From a virus, in IMG/VR virus record IMGVR_UViG_3300045125_000094, positions 1 through 53,766 of that record: a stretch of 53,766 nt of DNA. The stretch is one strand, 5' to 3'. Of this stretch, positions 35,235 through 46,862 are shown piece by piece. The notes under the pieces are model-generated. The model saw only the letters and a program-made list of their open reading frames with translations. It was not told the origin of the DNA and made no database searches. Positions within the stretch are counted from its first letter, which is position 1. Every line of letters begins with the position of its first letter. The translations under genes were made by a program, and so were the position numbers.

Positions 35235-35504
35235 TCGGCAGCGAGATTGGCGACATGAAGGTGGCGCGTGCGTGTTGTTCATAAACTGCGGCTGTTTGCG
35301 AGGGCGCTTTGGTCGCTGAGACTTGGCGACACGACGCTCAACGTGCAGCGAGCGCGAATGACGGTCTGCGAGTCGTGCGTGTTTATGCAGCGAACGGCTC
35401 GCAATTACTTTTGCACTGAATGCGGATGCCCGGAGTCAATGCTCTCGGATCTGCGAACCAAGACACGAATGCGGGGCACATCGTGCCCTCGCGGCAAGTG
35501 GTGA
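35231..35504 (+). CDS. Cysteine-rich zinc-binding-like protein, probably frame-broken
   Basis: ATG at 35231 overlaps the previous stop (MIGSEIGDMKVARA); one frame change near 35265-35275 joins it to VVHKLRLFARALWSLRLGDT, VCESCVFMQRTARNYFCTEC, GCPES, SCPRGKW. Six cysteines in CxxC-like pairs suggest zinc or metal binding. Without the change the second part starts from GTG at 35268. Role unknown. Confidence 0.5.
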
Positions 35505-35513
35505 GGAGGACCA

Positions 35514-36259
35514 TGAGCGAACTTTACCCATTCGACCCTGAATTTATCGAGGTCAGTTTTAATGCGATGCCTGGGGCGGACGAGCCTGTCATCGTCGCGC
35601 ACAAGCTGCGAAAGCCGACAGTGGCGCAGCTGCTGGAGCGCGAAAAAGGCGTACAGGTGACGATCCGCGAGCTGACGCCGCGCGAGGAGCACATCGAGGT
35701 CACTGAGGAGGCGGCGAACATCGCCCTCTGGAACGACATCATTGTCGCCGTCAAGGGTTATCGCGACAAACCGGAATGGACGCCTCTCGATGACAGCGAA
35801 AAGCAGATGATGCGCGCGGCGCACAAGGTCGCGGCGATCCGGGCGATGTACACGGGCGCGGTCTCGGTGGTTGGCGGGGAGAGCGAGGTCAGTATTGGCG
35901 GCGACGAGTGGACGATCCGCCAGACGATCGGGCCCGATCCGGACAGTCCGCGCTTTACGATCGATCATATTCTGCGAGAACCGAGCGAGTCAGAGCGCGC
36001 CGCGTTTCGCAAACGCGCGTCGAAGGTCAGCTTCGTGCGAGGGTCACGGCGACCGCAGACGCGAATCTCGGTGGATCTCGGTGCCTACATTCAGTTGTAT
36101 GACTCGCTGATCATCGACGTGCAGGGCGCGACGGTGGGCGGTGAGCCGTTCTTCCCGGAGGGCGCGCGCGCGGCATTTATCGCGGCGATCGATCCAACAT
36201 GGAAGCGGCAGGTGGTGCAGAAGCTGATGGACGCGATTGAGGCCGCACTGCTGGACTGA
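35514..36259 (+). CDS. Tail assembly chaperone candidate (G-like)
   Basis: 248 residues. AHKLRKPTVAQLLEREKGVQ, ALWNDIIVAVKGYRDKPEWT, then an all-helical C-terminus. Position between tube and tape-measure genes is that of the G/GT chaperones. The following frame (36268) is open upstream through the end of this gene, so a fused product by frameshift is possible, but I find no clear slippery heptamer. Confidence 0.6.
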
Positions 36260-36267
36260 TCAACGGC

Positions 36268-36657
36268 TTGGAACGGTATTTCGATGCGCAGATCCAAGCC
36301 GCAAGACGAGTCGGATCTCAGCCCTGCCCGGGCGAGGAGATATGTCAACAGATCGGCCCGCTGGCGCAGTATGCGAATCAGCCAGTCGAAGAGGTGTGCG
36401 GCGGCTGCTCGAAGCGTGACACGAAGCCCGGGCAGCAGCCGCGCGCAATCTCAGACGCGATCGCGGAGGCGCTGACGCTCGACGAACTGAGAGGCGTTGG
36501 CGCGACCTTTGCTTATCCTGACGGGCTGTCGGTCTATCAGTGGACCTGCCTGAAGGCGCTGGAGAGATCAAGGCATCGCGAAAAGGAGAAGCAGGCGGCA
36601 CAGCAGCAGGCGTCAGCAGAGCAGGCACGGTTGCAGGCGCGAATGGGCGGGAGGTAG
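36268..36657 (+). CDS. Tail assembly chaperone candidate (T-like)
   Basis: 129 residues with TTG as the only near start (36268), 9 bp after the previous stop. Two Cys pairs (PCPGEEIC, CGGC) in the first half, TFAYPDGLSVYQWTC in the middle, a Gln/Ala/Arg helical tail. A weak start and its place just before the tape measure suggest expression by ribosomal slippage or coupling. Confidence 0.5.
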   Translation: MERYFDAQIQAARRVGSQPCPGEEICQQIGPLAQYANQPVEEVCGGCSKRDTKPGQQPRAISDAIAEALTLDELRGVGATFAYPDGLSVYQWTCLKALERSRHREKEKQAAQQQASAEQARLQARMGGR

Positions 36658-36660
36658 TCA

Positions 36661-39600
36661 ATGGCAAGCGGCAGCGGCATCACACTCAACTTGCAGCTCA
36701 ATACTTCTCAAATCCGCAGCGCTGCTAACAGTGCGGCACGGGACATCGAAGGGGCGCTTGATGGAGCGGGAAATGCGGCAGAGCGCACGGGCCGACGCAT
36801 TCGTAACGGGCTCACCGGACCGCTCATCGATGCCGCGCGTCAGGCGGCCAGCGCCTTCAGCAGCGCTGGACAGAAACTGACGATCGGTCTCAGTCTTCCG
36901 CTCGCCGGTCTCGGCGCGGCTGCGCTCAAGGCAGCGGCGGATATCGACAAATCGCGACAGACGCTCGCGGCGCTGACAGGTTCGGTGGATGCTGCGAATC
37001 GCAAGCTGACCGAGCTGCGACAGCTGGCGCAGACGAGCCCGGGTGTCACTACAGCATTCGCCGCGGATCTCTTTGCTCAATTTAAGGCGGTTGGCGGCAT
37101 TGCCGATCAGACGATCAATCGCGTTATTCAATCAATCGGGCGGCTCAACTCGGTCTTTACACTGCAAGATCCAAAGCAGTTTGCGCGAAATATTCAACAG
37201 ATCTTTACGCAGGGCTTTGAGCGTGCCGACATTAAAGAGGCGCTCGGGCAGGTGCCGATCTTCGAGCAGCTGCTGGAGCAGGCATTCGGGACGAAGGACG
37301 CAGCCAAACTGCGAGCGCTCAAGGAGGCCGGCAAGCTGACGATCAATCAGTTTGTGGACGGGCTGAGCACGGCGATAACGACGGATCCGCGATTCGCGAA
37401 CGTGCAGGAGTCAATCCTGTCGCGATTCCAGAAGACAAAGGACGAGATCCTTGTCGCGCTCGCGCCGCTCGGTGAGTCGATCCTGCGAACACTGACGCCA
37501 GTACTGGAGCGAGTCATCCCCAAGGTGCTGGAGATGCTCGACGCCTTCGTCGAAGCTGCCGCCGGGCGTGCAGGAGGCGATTGTTATGTTTGGATTACTG
37601 GCTCTCGCACTAGGCCCTGTATTGTCAGGCGTTGGCAACCTGATCGAGCTGTTCGCGCTCGCTCGCTGGTTTGATTAGTGGCGCTCGCGGTTTAGCGCCA
37701 GCGCTGAGCTGGCCTTGGTCCCGTTCTTGGCGGTATTGGTCTGGCTGCTCGTCGGTGGCGCGATTCTCTGGTACGAGTACGGGCAAGCAGTCGACAAGGT
37801 AACGGCGCAAGCCGATTTAGCGCTGCGTCGGCAGCGTGAGGCGACAGGCGAATTTCGCGACCTGCAAGGGAATCGTGTCACAAGGTTCGGAGGGCGATTC
37901 ATCGACGCGCAGGAAGTGCAGACTCGTCAATTCTTGGGACGCAATAACGCGCTGTCGGTGAATTTTAATCAGATCGACCCTCTCACAGGTCAGACAAAAG
38001 GCGCAGCGGTCAAAAATCTTGTTGTCTCCGGCAATGAATCCAAGTCAACCACGCAAACGATTACCGAAGTCGACCGGTTGCGCGAGCGGCTGAAAGAACT
38101 CAATCGCGAAATCAAAGTTCTGGGCGACGCGAATAGTCAGGAGTTCAAGCTGCGCATTCAGGTCGACGAAGCCGAGGAGACGCGCAAGATCCTGCAAGAG
38201 CTGATCGATCTGCGGAGAGAGCTGCTGCTGCCACTGGACGCGCCGATCACCAACGCGCGCAGAGAGCTGGAGACGCTTAAGCGCGCACAGGAGGGCTCAA
38301 GCGCACACCACCGGTGGCGGTACTGGCAGGCGGCGATCTGCGAGGGCCGGGGCTCTCCGCGCTCGATACTCCGCCCGCTCCTGTGGCGACAAACGTCGAG
38401 CGACAGGCCGCGGCGACGCTGGAAATCCGGCGACAGCAGGCGGCTGTCGAGAACGCGATAAATCAGGGATTACTGACCCGGGCCGAAGGGCAGCAGCAAC
38501 TCAACGCGCTGTTGCGACAGGAGTCGGAACTGCGAATTGCCGCCCTACAGGCGGAGCGGGAGCGACCGGGGATCACGATCGATCAGATCGCGCAGATTGA
38601 TCTGGAGATCGAGCGACTCAAAACGCTCGGCGTCGAGCTGACGGCGGCGCAGCGATTTATGCGCGGGTTCGGGTCGGAGGTTGAGTCGACGGGAGACGCG
38701 TTTGAGCGACTCGGACAGAATATCAGCCGATCGTTCGCCAACGTCAAAGGACTGCTCGACAACCTCAAGCAGTCGTTCCTGACGTTCTTTCGCGATCTGC
38801 TCGGGCAGGGCTTGCAGCGCGTCTTCGGTCAGCTCTTTGGCGCGATCACGGGCGCGATTGGTGGCGGCGGGCGGGCCTCTGGTGGCATTTTGGGTGGCGG
38901 TGGCGGCGGTGGTATAGGCGGCGCGATCACGGGCGGTCTGGGGGCAATCTTTGGCGGAGGTGGCGGAGGTGGACTTGGCGCGTTCCTGACGCCAGGTTTC
39001 GGCGGAGGTTTTCCTGCGATCGGCGCAGGTCTCGGAGCCGCAGCAACTCTCGGGACGCTCGGCGGATTACCGATCGCCAACACTTCAGCGATAGGGGCGG
39101 CGGGAGCAGCCGGGATCTTTGGCCGGACGGCGACAACAGCAGGCGCGGCTGTTGGTCTCGCCGGACTCTTTCGCGGCATTGGCTTCGGGCGAGCGGCCGG
39201 CACGGGGGCGCGTTCGCCGCTCTCGCCCCGCTGCTCGGCGTTCAGCTCGGCGCGGGCCTCGGTGGTCGGTCGCGTCTCGGTCAGATCCTTGGCGGTGTGG
39301 GCGGCGCGGCTCTTGGCATAGGTCTTACGGCTGCCCCGGCGGCGCTGGCAGCTGGCGGCGCTCTGGCCGGATCGCTCGGTTTTCTCGCACCGCTATTCTC
39401 GAATCCGATCACCGCGGTGGTCGGCGCGGCGCTGCTGGCCGGATCTCTCCTCCTGGGACGAGCCCGGCAGCGCCGCAGTGACGAAGAGCAATCTGGCGTC
39501 TGGTTGCAGGACGCCATCAATCAGGTGATGTCGCTCAAATCGTCAGCCGCCGCGGGACAGGTGACAGTTGATCAGGCACGATCCATCTTCGAGGGACAGA

Positions 39601-40148
39601 TCCTTGCCACGTTCATTGCGCAGATCAATACGCTCAAGACAAAGTCGGTGCGCGAGTCGCGTCTGACAAATCAGGTGCGGGATCTTCGCAATCTCTTCGA
39701 CTCTCAGGTGGTTCCGGCGGCGGCGGGCGCAGCAAAGCGCGGCTCGATCGCGAATCTGATTCCTGAGTTTGCCACAGGTGGCGTCGTGCGGGGCATTGAT
39801 CGCGGCTATGACTCAGTGATGGCCTACGTGCGGCCGGGAGAGATGGTACTGACGCGAGATCAGCAGTCGACCATTCAGCGAACAGCCGGCTACGACGTCT
39901 TCGCCCGGGCGGGAGTGCCTGACGCGCCACAGTCGCAGGTTGGCGGAGCGCCGGCGTTCGCCTCGGGCGGGGTTATGCCAATGCGGGGGATCGCGCCGGA
40001 CGAGCCGATTCAGATCGATCTTGCGGTCAACCTGGCGATCGGTCGACAGGAAGCGGGACAGATTGTCAGCGTCGGCGCTGCCACGGGCACAGGACGCCGC
40101 GTTGTCGTCAACCAGGTGCGCAAAGCGCGTCTTGATCGGGAGCTGTAA
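36661..40148 (+). CDS. Tape measure protein
   Basis: About 1160 residues in five frame pieces (breaks near 37555, 37675-37715, 38300 and 39200). N-terminal helical repeats (LTELRQLAQTSPGVTTAFAA, FADLFAQFKAVGG-like), a long coiled coil (LRERLKELNREIKVLGDANS), then Gly/Ala-rich hydrophobic stretches (GGGRASGGILGGGGGGGIGG; LAALAPLLGVQLGAGLGG) and a C-terminal FATGGVVRGIDRGYDSVMAY, VRPGEMVLTRDQ segment typical of tape measures. It sets tail length and is ejected with DNA. Confidence 0.88.
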
Positions 40149-43100
40149 TGCCACGCACAGTCTATAGCGCCAATTACACCACGCTGGCGGCCAGTACGAC
40201 GCAGATCCCGACCGTGATCGACGCGATCATTCTGACCTCACCGGATGGCGGGACAGTCTACAGGTGGGCGACAGCTTCCACGAGCTACCGCCTGACTTCG
40301 CCGAACACATACTCTTCGCGACTGCGCAGGGTCGGCGCGCTGACAATGTCGCTCAATGGCGGCTTTGGGCGCGTGTCATTCGTGCTGACAAACGCGGATC
40401 TCGACGAGTCGGAGCGCGTAGCGGCGACGCCTGACAAATACATCGGCTACAGCGTCGACTACACAAAGATCCTGCAAGGAACGATTGGCGGTAATCCGGC
40501 TGAAGCGGGAGTGCAGATGCTGGCCGGGATTGTCACGGGCTATAAGCTCGACGAGTCCGGTATTGAGCTTGACGTGGTCACGGAGGCCAGCAGATCACCG
40601 GTGCTCAGCAATCGTCGCGTCGGCAGCAAATGTCCGTGGGTCTTCAAAGGTACAGAGTGCGGCTACTCCGGCGGCCAGACCACGTGCAATAAGCTCTACA
40701 ACGATGCTGGCGGGTGCAGTGGTCGCAGCAATCAGCATCGCTTCGGCGGTTTTCCGAGTCGCGCGGAGATCGCTTCCCTTGGGACGGTTTCGGGCCTTGG
40801 CGCGCCACCTGCCTACCAGGTTATTACCGACGGCGCGTCGACGTTCAAACAGCAGGCGTACCTAAAGTTTCCGGACGCGACGATTCTCAACGATGACGCC
40901 AATTCCGCGACGGTGATTAAGGAGATCAGCGGCGGCGCGGTCAGCAGCGTCTTCAATAGCGTGATCAACGTCAGAGATGACGCCTATGGCGCGGTCGGCG
41001 ACAACGTCACCAATGACACCACCGCGATTCAGGGCGCGATTGACGCAGCGCAGACAGCTGGCGGAGGATATGTCTATCTGCCGCCGGGAACGTATCGGAT
41101 TACCAGCACTCTCGACTTCGGGCCGACTCAGATTGGACTGATCGGGGCGGGACCGGGCGTTACCATCATTCAGATGGCGACCAACAATATCCCGATCATT
41201 GAGATTACCGGCTATTCGGCCAACAACCTGCGCATCGAGAATTTGACGCTTCAGGGGCCGGGCCCGAACAGCGGCTCAAACGGTCACGGGATTTACGTTC
41301 ACGACAACAACTACGAGATCCCGCATTTCTGGCTCGACAATATTCAGGTATTGGACTGCGGCGGTCACGGGATCTACGTCACAGCGCACTTCACCAACGA
41401 GTACAGTCGAGTCCTTGTCTCCAACTGCGGCCGCAACGCCTTCGATCTGGCCGGCAACAATACGATCAAGCTCCGCTCCTGCTATGCCGACGACATCAAC
41501 AACAACGGTGTTGGCTACCGCATTCATGGCGGCCAGCTTTTTATGGACAACTGCAACGGGCTGGACTCGCTCGGCGCGACGACGGACTGGGCAGTCTTTG
41601 GTGACTCAACGTCGGACGGGGACGCGATTGACAGCTACTGTCGCGCGCAGTTGACCAATTGCAACATCGAATCGTTCAAGCGCTACGGCGTCAGAGCCAA
41701 AGTGGGCTCCGTGGTCAGCTTCAACAGCTGCTCCTTCACGACTTCGACCAGCGGCTCACATATCGCGTTCAAGTCTGACTATACAGGCGACGCGCCCGGA
41801 ACGATGACGACGTGTCGCTTCGATCAGCAGGGGACAGGCACCTGGGCGAACGGCTATCCGATCCACGGCTTTGACAGGCCGCTGCTGCTGCTCGGCACGC
41901 GGGCCAATGGCGGCACCTCCTTCACCGCGACAAAGTACTGGAACGATTCAGGCGGTGTCGCTGGTCGATTGCCGGCCGCCAGCGTCGAGCACTTCCTATC
42001 GCAGCCGCTCAACGTCAAGGCTGATTATGGGTGCCTGGGTGACGACACAGACGAGACCTCGAAGATTCAGGCGGCAATTAACGACGCGCAGGCGGCCGGT
42101 GGCGGCGTGGTCTTCTTCCCGAAAGGCACCTATCGTGTCACCGGGCTGACCGTCTCGGGTCGCGTCTATCTCGTCGGAGAGACGACGCATCAGACGACAA
42201 TCAAGAGCGTCAGTAACGCTGTGATCATCAACTGCTCAGCGACGGACAGCTGGATGCCCCGTGTCCGCAATCTCCGGATCTACGGCAGCGGCTCCGGCTC
42301 CTCGCAGATCGGTCTCAAGGTTGACGACGGCGTGTATGGAGCCTTTGCTGAGGTCTCGGACGTGCTGATTGAAAATTGCGGCGCGGCCGGGCTTTACATC
42401 GGCAACGCCTTCTCGTCGCAGTTCGCGCGGATCTACTCGACCAACAACGCCGGCGGCAACTATGTCGTCAACGCACCTGATATGCCAGCGCTAACCCTCG
42501 ATCATTGCGACAGCGGCGTGATTCACAGCTCCTACCGCACCGGGTATCACGTCCGGGCGGGGGACGTAGTGATGCGCGACTGTAACAGTGTGTATGGTGG
42601 CACAAATCCCGAATGGGCGGTCACAATTGGTCGCCGCGTGGGCCGCTACGGTGAGACGGTCGCCAACGGCTCAGCGTCGGTACGCTTCGAGGGTGCAATT
42701 TCGAGTCAACGACCGTAGGCGGTGTCGAGTGCCTGTTCAACAGTCGCGCCTCATTCAGCGGGTGCACGTGGGTCGGCAGCGGGTCCTCCTCCGGCTCGTA
42801 CAAGGCGGTGCTATACGACGTTTGTCAGATCAACCCGACCGAGACAACTGGCAGTATTACAAGCGGAACGGCCTCGCTGGTGGTGGCGAACGCCGCGACC
42901 TGGTCGGCTGGTCAGGGAATTAAGGTTGCAGGCGCTGGCGCGAGTGGCGCGGCGCTGACAACGACGGTGTCGTCGATTGTCGGCACCACGCTGACCCTTG
43001 CGGCCAATGCCGGAACAACAGTCTCCAGCGCGGTGGTCAGTCACACAGACGACATCTTCTACCCGGCGACTCAGGCGCGGCTCGGGCTGGTTGATGACGA

Positions 43101-44541
43101 CTGTCTGTTCTCGCAGTCGCCTGACACCTACTACGCCAACAGCGAGCCGGTGCACATCACCAGCTACCCGACGACACCGGCCAGCGCCAGTATTCCGCCC
43201 CTCGCTGTCAATGGTCGCGGACCAAAGATCGCCGGCGATAAGTTCATCTCGGCGTTCTACAACGATACGACCAGTCAGACTCGCCCTCTGCCACGGATGG
43301 ACGGCTTTCTCCCCGTGCAGACGATTACCGCCAGCACGACCTATGACGGGCCGGGTGTCCGCTATATCGAGTGCAATCACAGCGCGCCGATCACGATCAC
43401 TTTGCCGTGGCCGGGCTGGATGCTCAATACCGCCAACGAACCGATCATCATCAAGGATCGGTCAAGTTCCGGCGCGTCCGCCAACTCGATCACCATCGCA
43501 GCCGGCAGTGGAGCTACGGTCAACGGATCTACCTACACGATCAACACCGACAAGGGCGCGGTGATGCTGATTCCGCGATCCGACAACGACTATCGCGTTG
43601 TTGCTGCCTATACAGGCGCGGCAGGCAATGTTACCGGGCCGGCCTCCGCGACCAGCACGGCCATTGCGAAGTTTGACGGTACGACAGGAAAGATCCTGCA
43701 AAACAGCGGCGTTACGATTGACGGCAGCAATAACCTGACAACCGCCGGCAATATTCAGGCGGCGAGAGTCACGGCGACCAGCGAGCTGGTCTCCGGCGAC
43801 GGCTATTTCAGCGGGTACTTCTCGTCGTCCTCCGGCGCGCCCACGATCGCTTATAGACGCGGACGTGGCAGCAGCAGCAGTCCGTCGGCAGTGCAGAGCA
43901 ACGACGTGCTCTACTACCTGTCGCAGAGTGGCTACAACGGCTCCGGCTGGGTCGTTGGTGCTTATATGTACGCAACAGCGACAGAGAACTGGAGCGGGTC
44001 GGCCAATGGCGCGAATGTCACCCTGACAGCCTGTCCGAACGGCTCCACGGACGGGTTCGCGAAGGGCGTCAGGCTCGACCCGACAAACGCCAGCTTTGAG
44101 CCAATCGCGGACGCTTCGATGGATCTCGGCCGCTCATCGTTTCGTTATCGCGACGGACGGTTTAGCCGCGACATTCATCTGGGTCGTCAGGTGCAATCGG
44201 GCGGATCCGCGCTGTCCTCGTCGACCAGTACGGGCGCGGGGACGTCGCCAACCGTGGTGATTAATGGTAACGGCATCGCCGGATCGATCTCGCTGACAAC
44301 CGGCACATCTCCGGCCACAAGCGCCAGGATCATCGAGTTGACGATGGCGGCCTCGTTCACAACTAATCCGGTGGTGATCATTACGCCAGCCAATGCGGCC
44401 GCGGCTGCGCTCTCCGGCAATAAGCAGGTGTACGTCGACGACGCTGCTGTGCTGGCAAACAAGTGGTCACTCAAGAGCGGATCGACAGCACTCGACGCCA
44501 GTACAGCATATGTCTGGTACTTCCATGTGATCGGCGTATGA
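40148..44541 (+). CDS. Tail-tip protein fused to double beta-helix spike
   Basis: About 1463 residues, one frame change near 42710. Residues 1-210 resemble the lambda gpL/DUF2163 tail-tip protein, including a cysteine cluster (KCPWVFKGTECGYSG, TTCNK, GGCSGR, HRFGGFP) like the Fe-S site of gpL. Two pectate-lyase-type beta-helix entries follow: DDAYGAVGDNVTNDTTAIQG with AGGGYVYLPPGTYRI (about residue 280) and ADYGCLGDDTDETSKIQAAI with AGGGVVFFPKGTYRVTG (about 625). The C-terminus (after 42808) is fibre-like. Probably receptor or capsule binding or depolymerising, held directly in the tail tip. Confidence 0.8.
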
Positions 44542-45942
44542 ACAATTTCGGAGACAGCTCAAATCTCGACTACTCGCCCGACGGTTATGGGCGCGACGGC
44601 AGTGGTGGCGTCCTCGACGGTGGCGGTGGTGGCGTGGACACTGGCGGGGGTGGCAGCGGCGGCGGTGGTGGCGGTGGCGCTGGCGGGCCGGCGAGCGCTC
44701 CGTCAACGGCCGTTATGGCGGATCTCCAGCTGGACGAGGGCGGCAATCTGGTTGTCGCGTATGGGCAGCACCTGGTTGCCGGCCATCTGATCGAGTATGA
44801 CTACACGGTCGGGCCGCCGCCGTCGCTCAAGTTTATCGCAGCGCTCGGAGAGGGTCCGTGGGACAGCGTCGTCAAGGCCTACTACGCAGGTGAGGAGATC
44901 TCCGCGTCGGCAACAGCGCGACGCCGGGTTACAAATTCCACCCAGGCACGTTCTCGACCGGCACGAGCGATGCCAATCAGGGAACGCCACAGTTCTTTGC
45001 CACGTCGCCGACCTACTCCGGCACGGCCTATGCTGAGGTTCTGCTCAGCACGACGCAGTCGGTCGAAGAGCGCCCGGACAAGTTTCGCGGTGTCTTTCAT
45101 TGCCTCAAAGTGGCAAACTACAACAGCTCCGGCAGCGTCACCGATAGCGGCAGCTACAGCGCCAACCCGGCACGAGTCGCGGCGGATCTGCTTAAGAGGG
45201 CAGGGCTGCTCTCGCTGATCGACTGGTCGTCGTGGGTCAGCTGGCGCGACTACTGCGACGCCACAATTTCGTGGGGCACGCGTACGATACCGCGATTCCA
45301 GTGTCACCTCGCGCTGACCAATCCGATCGACCTGATCGGCGCGCTGACGCAGGTGACGCAGGCCAGCTGCACCTTCTGGCAGGACACCGGCACTACGATT
45401 AAGTTTCTGCTGCCAATCGTCTCATCGTCGCTGACCAATGGTAACGAGCAGATCACCTTCACTGAGTCAAATTGTCGCAACGTCACACTGGTCGCCAACG
45501 ATCGACGCGCGCTGCCGACCGGCTACATCGCACGGTTCCGCGATCTTGACGATGAGTATATGGGCGAGGTGACGGTCGAGGTCTTCAGTGATACTCTTGA
45601 AACCAATACCGGCGGACAGAATCGCGTCGAGTTCGGACTGCCGCCAATGACGCGCAGTCAGGCGGAGCGGGTCTGCAACTGGCGACTCCAGCTCGACGGA
45701 GTCTATAACACCGACGTCGAGGTTATTGGCTACGGCAGCGCCTCGGCGATCGTTCCCGGCGACCTGGTGAAGATCGATCACGAGGTTCTGCAAAACAACA
45801 ACTCGCCCGTGTCGTGGCTCTTTGTCACAGAGGCCGAGGATATCCCCTGATGAGAGCGGGCCTTCGCTGCGACGCGTGCGTGGACGCATTTTGACCGCCG
45901 GGCTCTACAGCGACACCGCGCATACTGTGCCGCTGTCATAGG
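44538..45942 (+). CDS. J-like tail hub/baseplate protein
   Basis: About 468 residues with frame changes near 44925 and 45845. Starts with a Gly-rich linker (GGGGSGGGGGGGAGG), then YYAGEEISA, YKFHPGTFSTGTSDANQGTP, FRGVFHCLKVANYNSSGSVT, ARVAADLLKRAG, and a C-terminus with MTRSQAERVCNWRLQLDGVY and LVKIDHEV. After the second break SPDESGPSLRRVRGRILTAG continues to TAG at 45940. The pattern matches the central hub part of lambda J-type proteins; ATG overlaps the previous stop. Confidence 0.75.
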
Positions 45943-45949
45943 AGACGCT

Positions 45950-46288
45950 ATGCCGAATCAGTCACTGCCATATCAACCGAGCTATGTAATCTCGGGCCAG
46001 CAGCTGCAAAATGTTGTGGTCGATTTTGCTGACGACAGGACTCGCTACGGGCGCAAAAAGGGCGGGAGATATTTCGAGTACGATCTGACGTTCCGCAATC
46101 GCCAACTGGCTGAGTTTCAGGCGTTTCAGACGTTCTGGCAGAATCATTACCCGGCGACAGCCTTTGACTGGGTGGAGCCGTATCAGAACGTCACGCACAC
46201 CTGCTACTTTATTTCGCCACTCTCCTACGAGATCAATTTCGAGGGCGCGATTGATTACAGGGTGAGAATACAGTCAACTGCGGCGTGA
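45950..46288 (+). CDS. Minor tail protein
   Basis: 112 residues. LQNVVVDFADDRTRYGRKKG, EYDLTFRNRQLAEFQAFQTF, FDWVEPYQNVTHTCYFISPL, YEINFEGAIDYRVRI is the pattern of small tail-tip proteins related to DUF2460/gpM-like proteins. Last gene of the late rightward operon, 8 bp after the hub gene. Confidence 0.7.
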   Translation: MPNQSLPYQPSYVISGQQLQNVVVDFADDRTRYGRKKGGRYFEYDLTFRNRQLAEFQAFQTFWQNHYPATAFDWVEPYQNVTHTCYFISPLSYEINFEGAIDYRVRIQSTAA

Positions 46289-46336
46289 ATTATGATATAC
46301 TTATTGCGTTGATGCTTTTCATCCTTATCCTGTAGG

Positions 46337-46377
46337 GCAGAACGCCGGCAGAGCTCACAACGCTGCCGGCGTTCTGC
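46337..46377. terminator. Strong convergent stem-loop terminator
   Basis: A perfect 15-bp stem (GCAGAACGCCGGCAG at 46337-46351, CTGCCGGCGTTCTGC at 46363-46377) with an 11-nt loop, between the last late gene and the convergent leftward operon. No T tract follows on either side, so its use as terminator is inferred from position. Confidence 0.65.
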
Positions 46378-46447
46378 TGTTCAAGCCGCTATTCAAGGGC
46401 ATCTTTGTAGCGCGGTAGGATTGCAAGCAAAAAACAGCAACATTGCC
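46378..46447. other. Non-coding gap between convergent operons
   Basis: With its flanking stem-loops, the 46289-46536 gap (about 250 bp) holds only the two terminators described and no gene that I can support. Confidence 0.6.
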
Positions 46448-46480
46448 AAAAAAACGACACGGCGATTGCTCACCGTGTCG
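46448..46480 (-). terminator. Rho-independent terminator, leftward operon
   Basis: On the minus strand: CGACACGG, loop of 10, CCGTGTCG, then seven T. It ends the leftward operon whose last gene stops at 46537. Confidence 0.85.
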
Positions 46481-46536
46481 AAAGTCCCCGCATTGGAGAC
46501 AACACGTCCCAAAGGTAGCCCGTCCCCGTCAGAAAA

Positions 46537-46852
46537 TCAATCTGCGCTGGTAGCGACCAGCTTCGCCCATCGCAGCCCCGCGTCTCCTCCCCAGAGATCC
46601 CACGCGATTCGCCCTGCGGAAGGGAAGCCCTTTTCGCCCTGTTGCGCACCCTCCGCTTTCAGGTCAACCGCGTGTCGCGCAAAATATGAGAGCATTCGCC
46701 GAATCGTCTCGATCGGAATACCCTTGCCATTGCTCAGGTCGCGCGCTCGCCACGCCAACCTCCGTCCCTCCGCGATTGTACTCGCGACGCCACTCCAGCG
46801 CTCGCTTAGCCGTCGCCCGCACATCCTGCGGTGGTGTGTACGAATCCGCCAT
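46537..46852 (-). CDS. Small conserved phage protein, one frame break
   Basis: ATG at 46852 follows AGGAGGTGAC. ADSYTPPQDVRATAKRALEW, RREYNRGGTEVGVARARDLS (frame change near 46740), ETIRRMLSYFARHAVDLKAE, PSAGRIAWDLWGGDAGLRWA. This PP-A--A-RAL-WR…RA--L…VRRM-SYF-RH…WGGDAG--WA pattern recurs in phage genomes beside capsid or accessory genes; biochemical role unknown. About 104 residues. Confidence 0.65.
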
Positions 46853-46862
46853 TGTCACCTCC

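Noticed and set aside
36180-36268. A programmed frameshift between the tail chaperone genes
   Set aside because: Frames would allow it but no slippery heptamer is evident, and base errors are common here.
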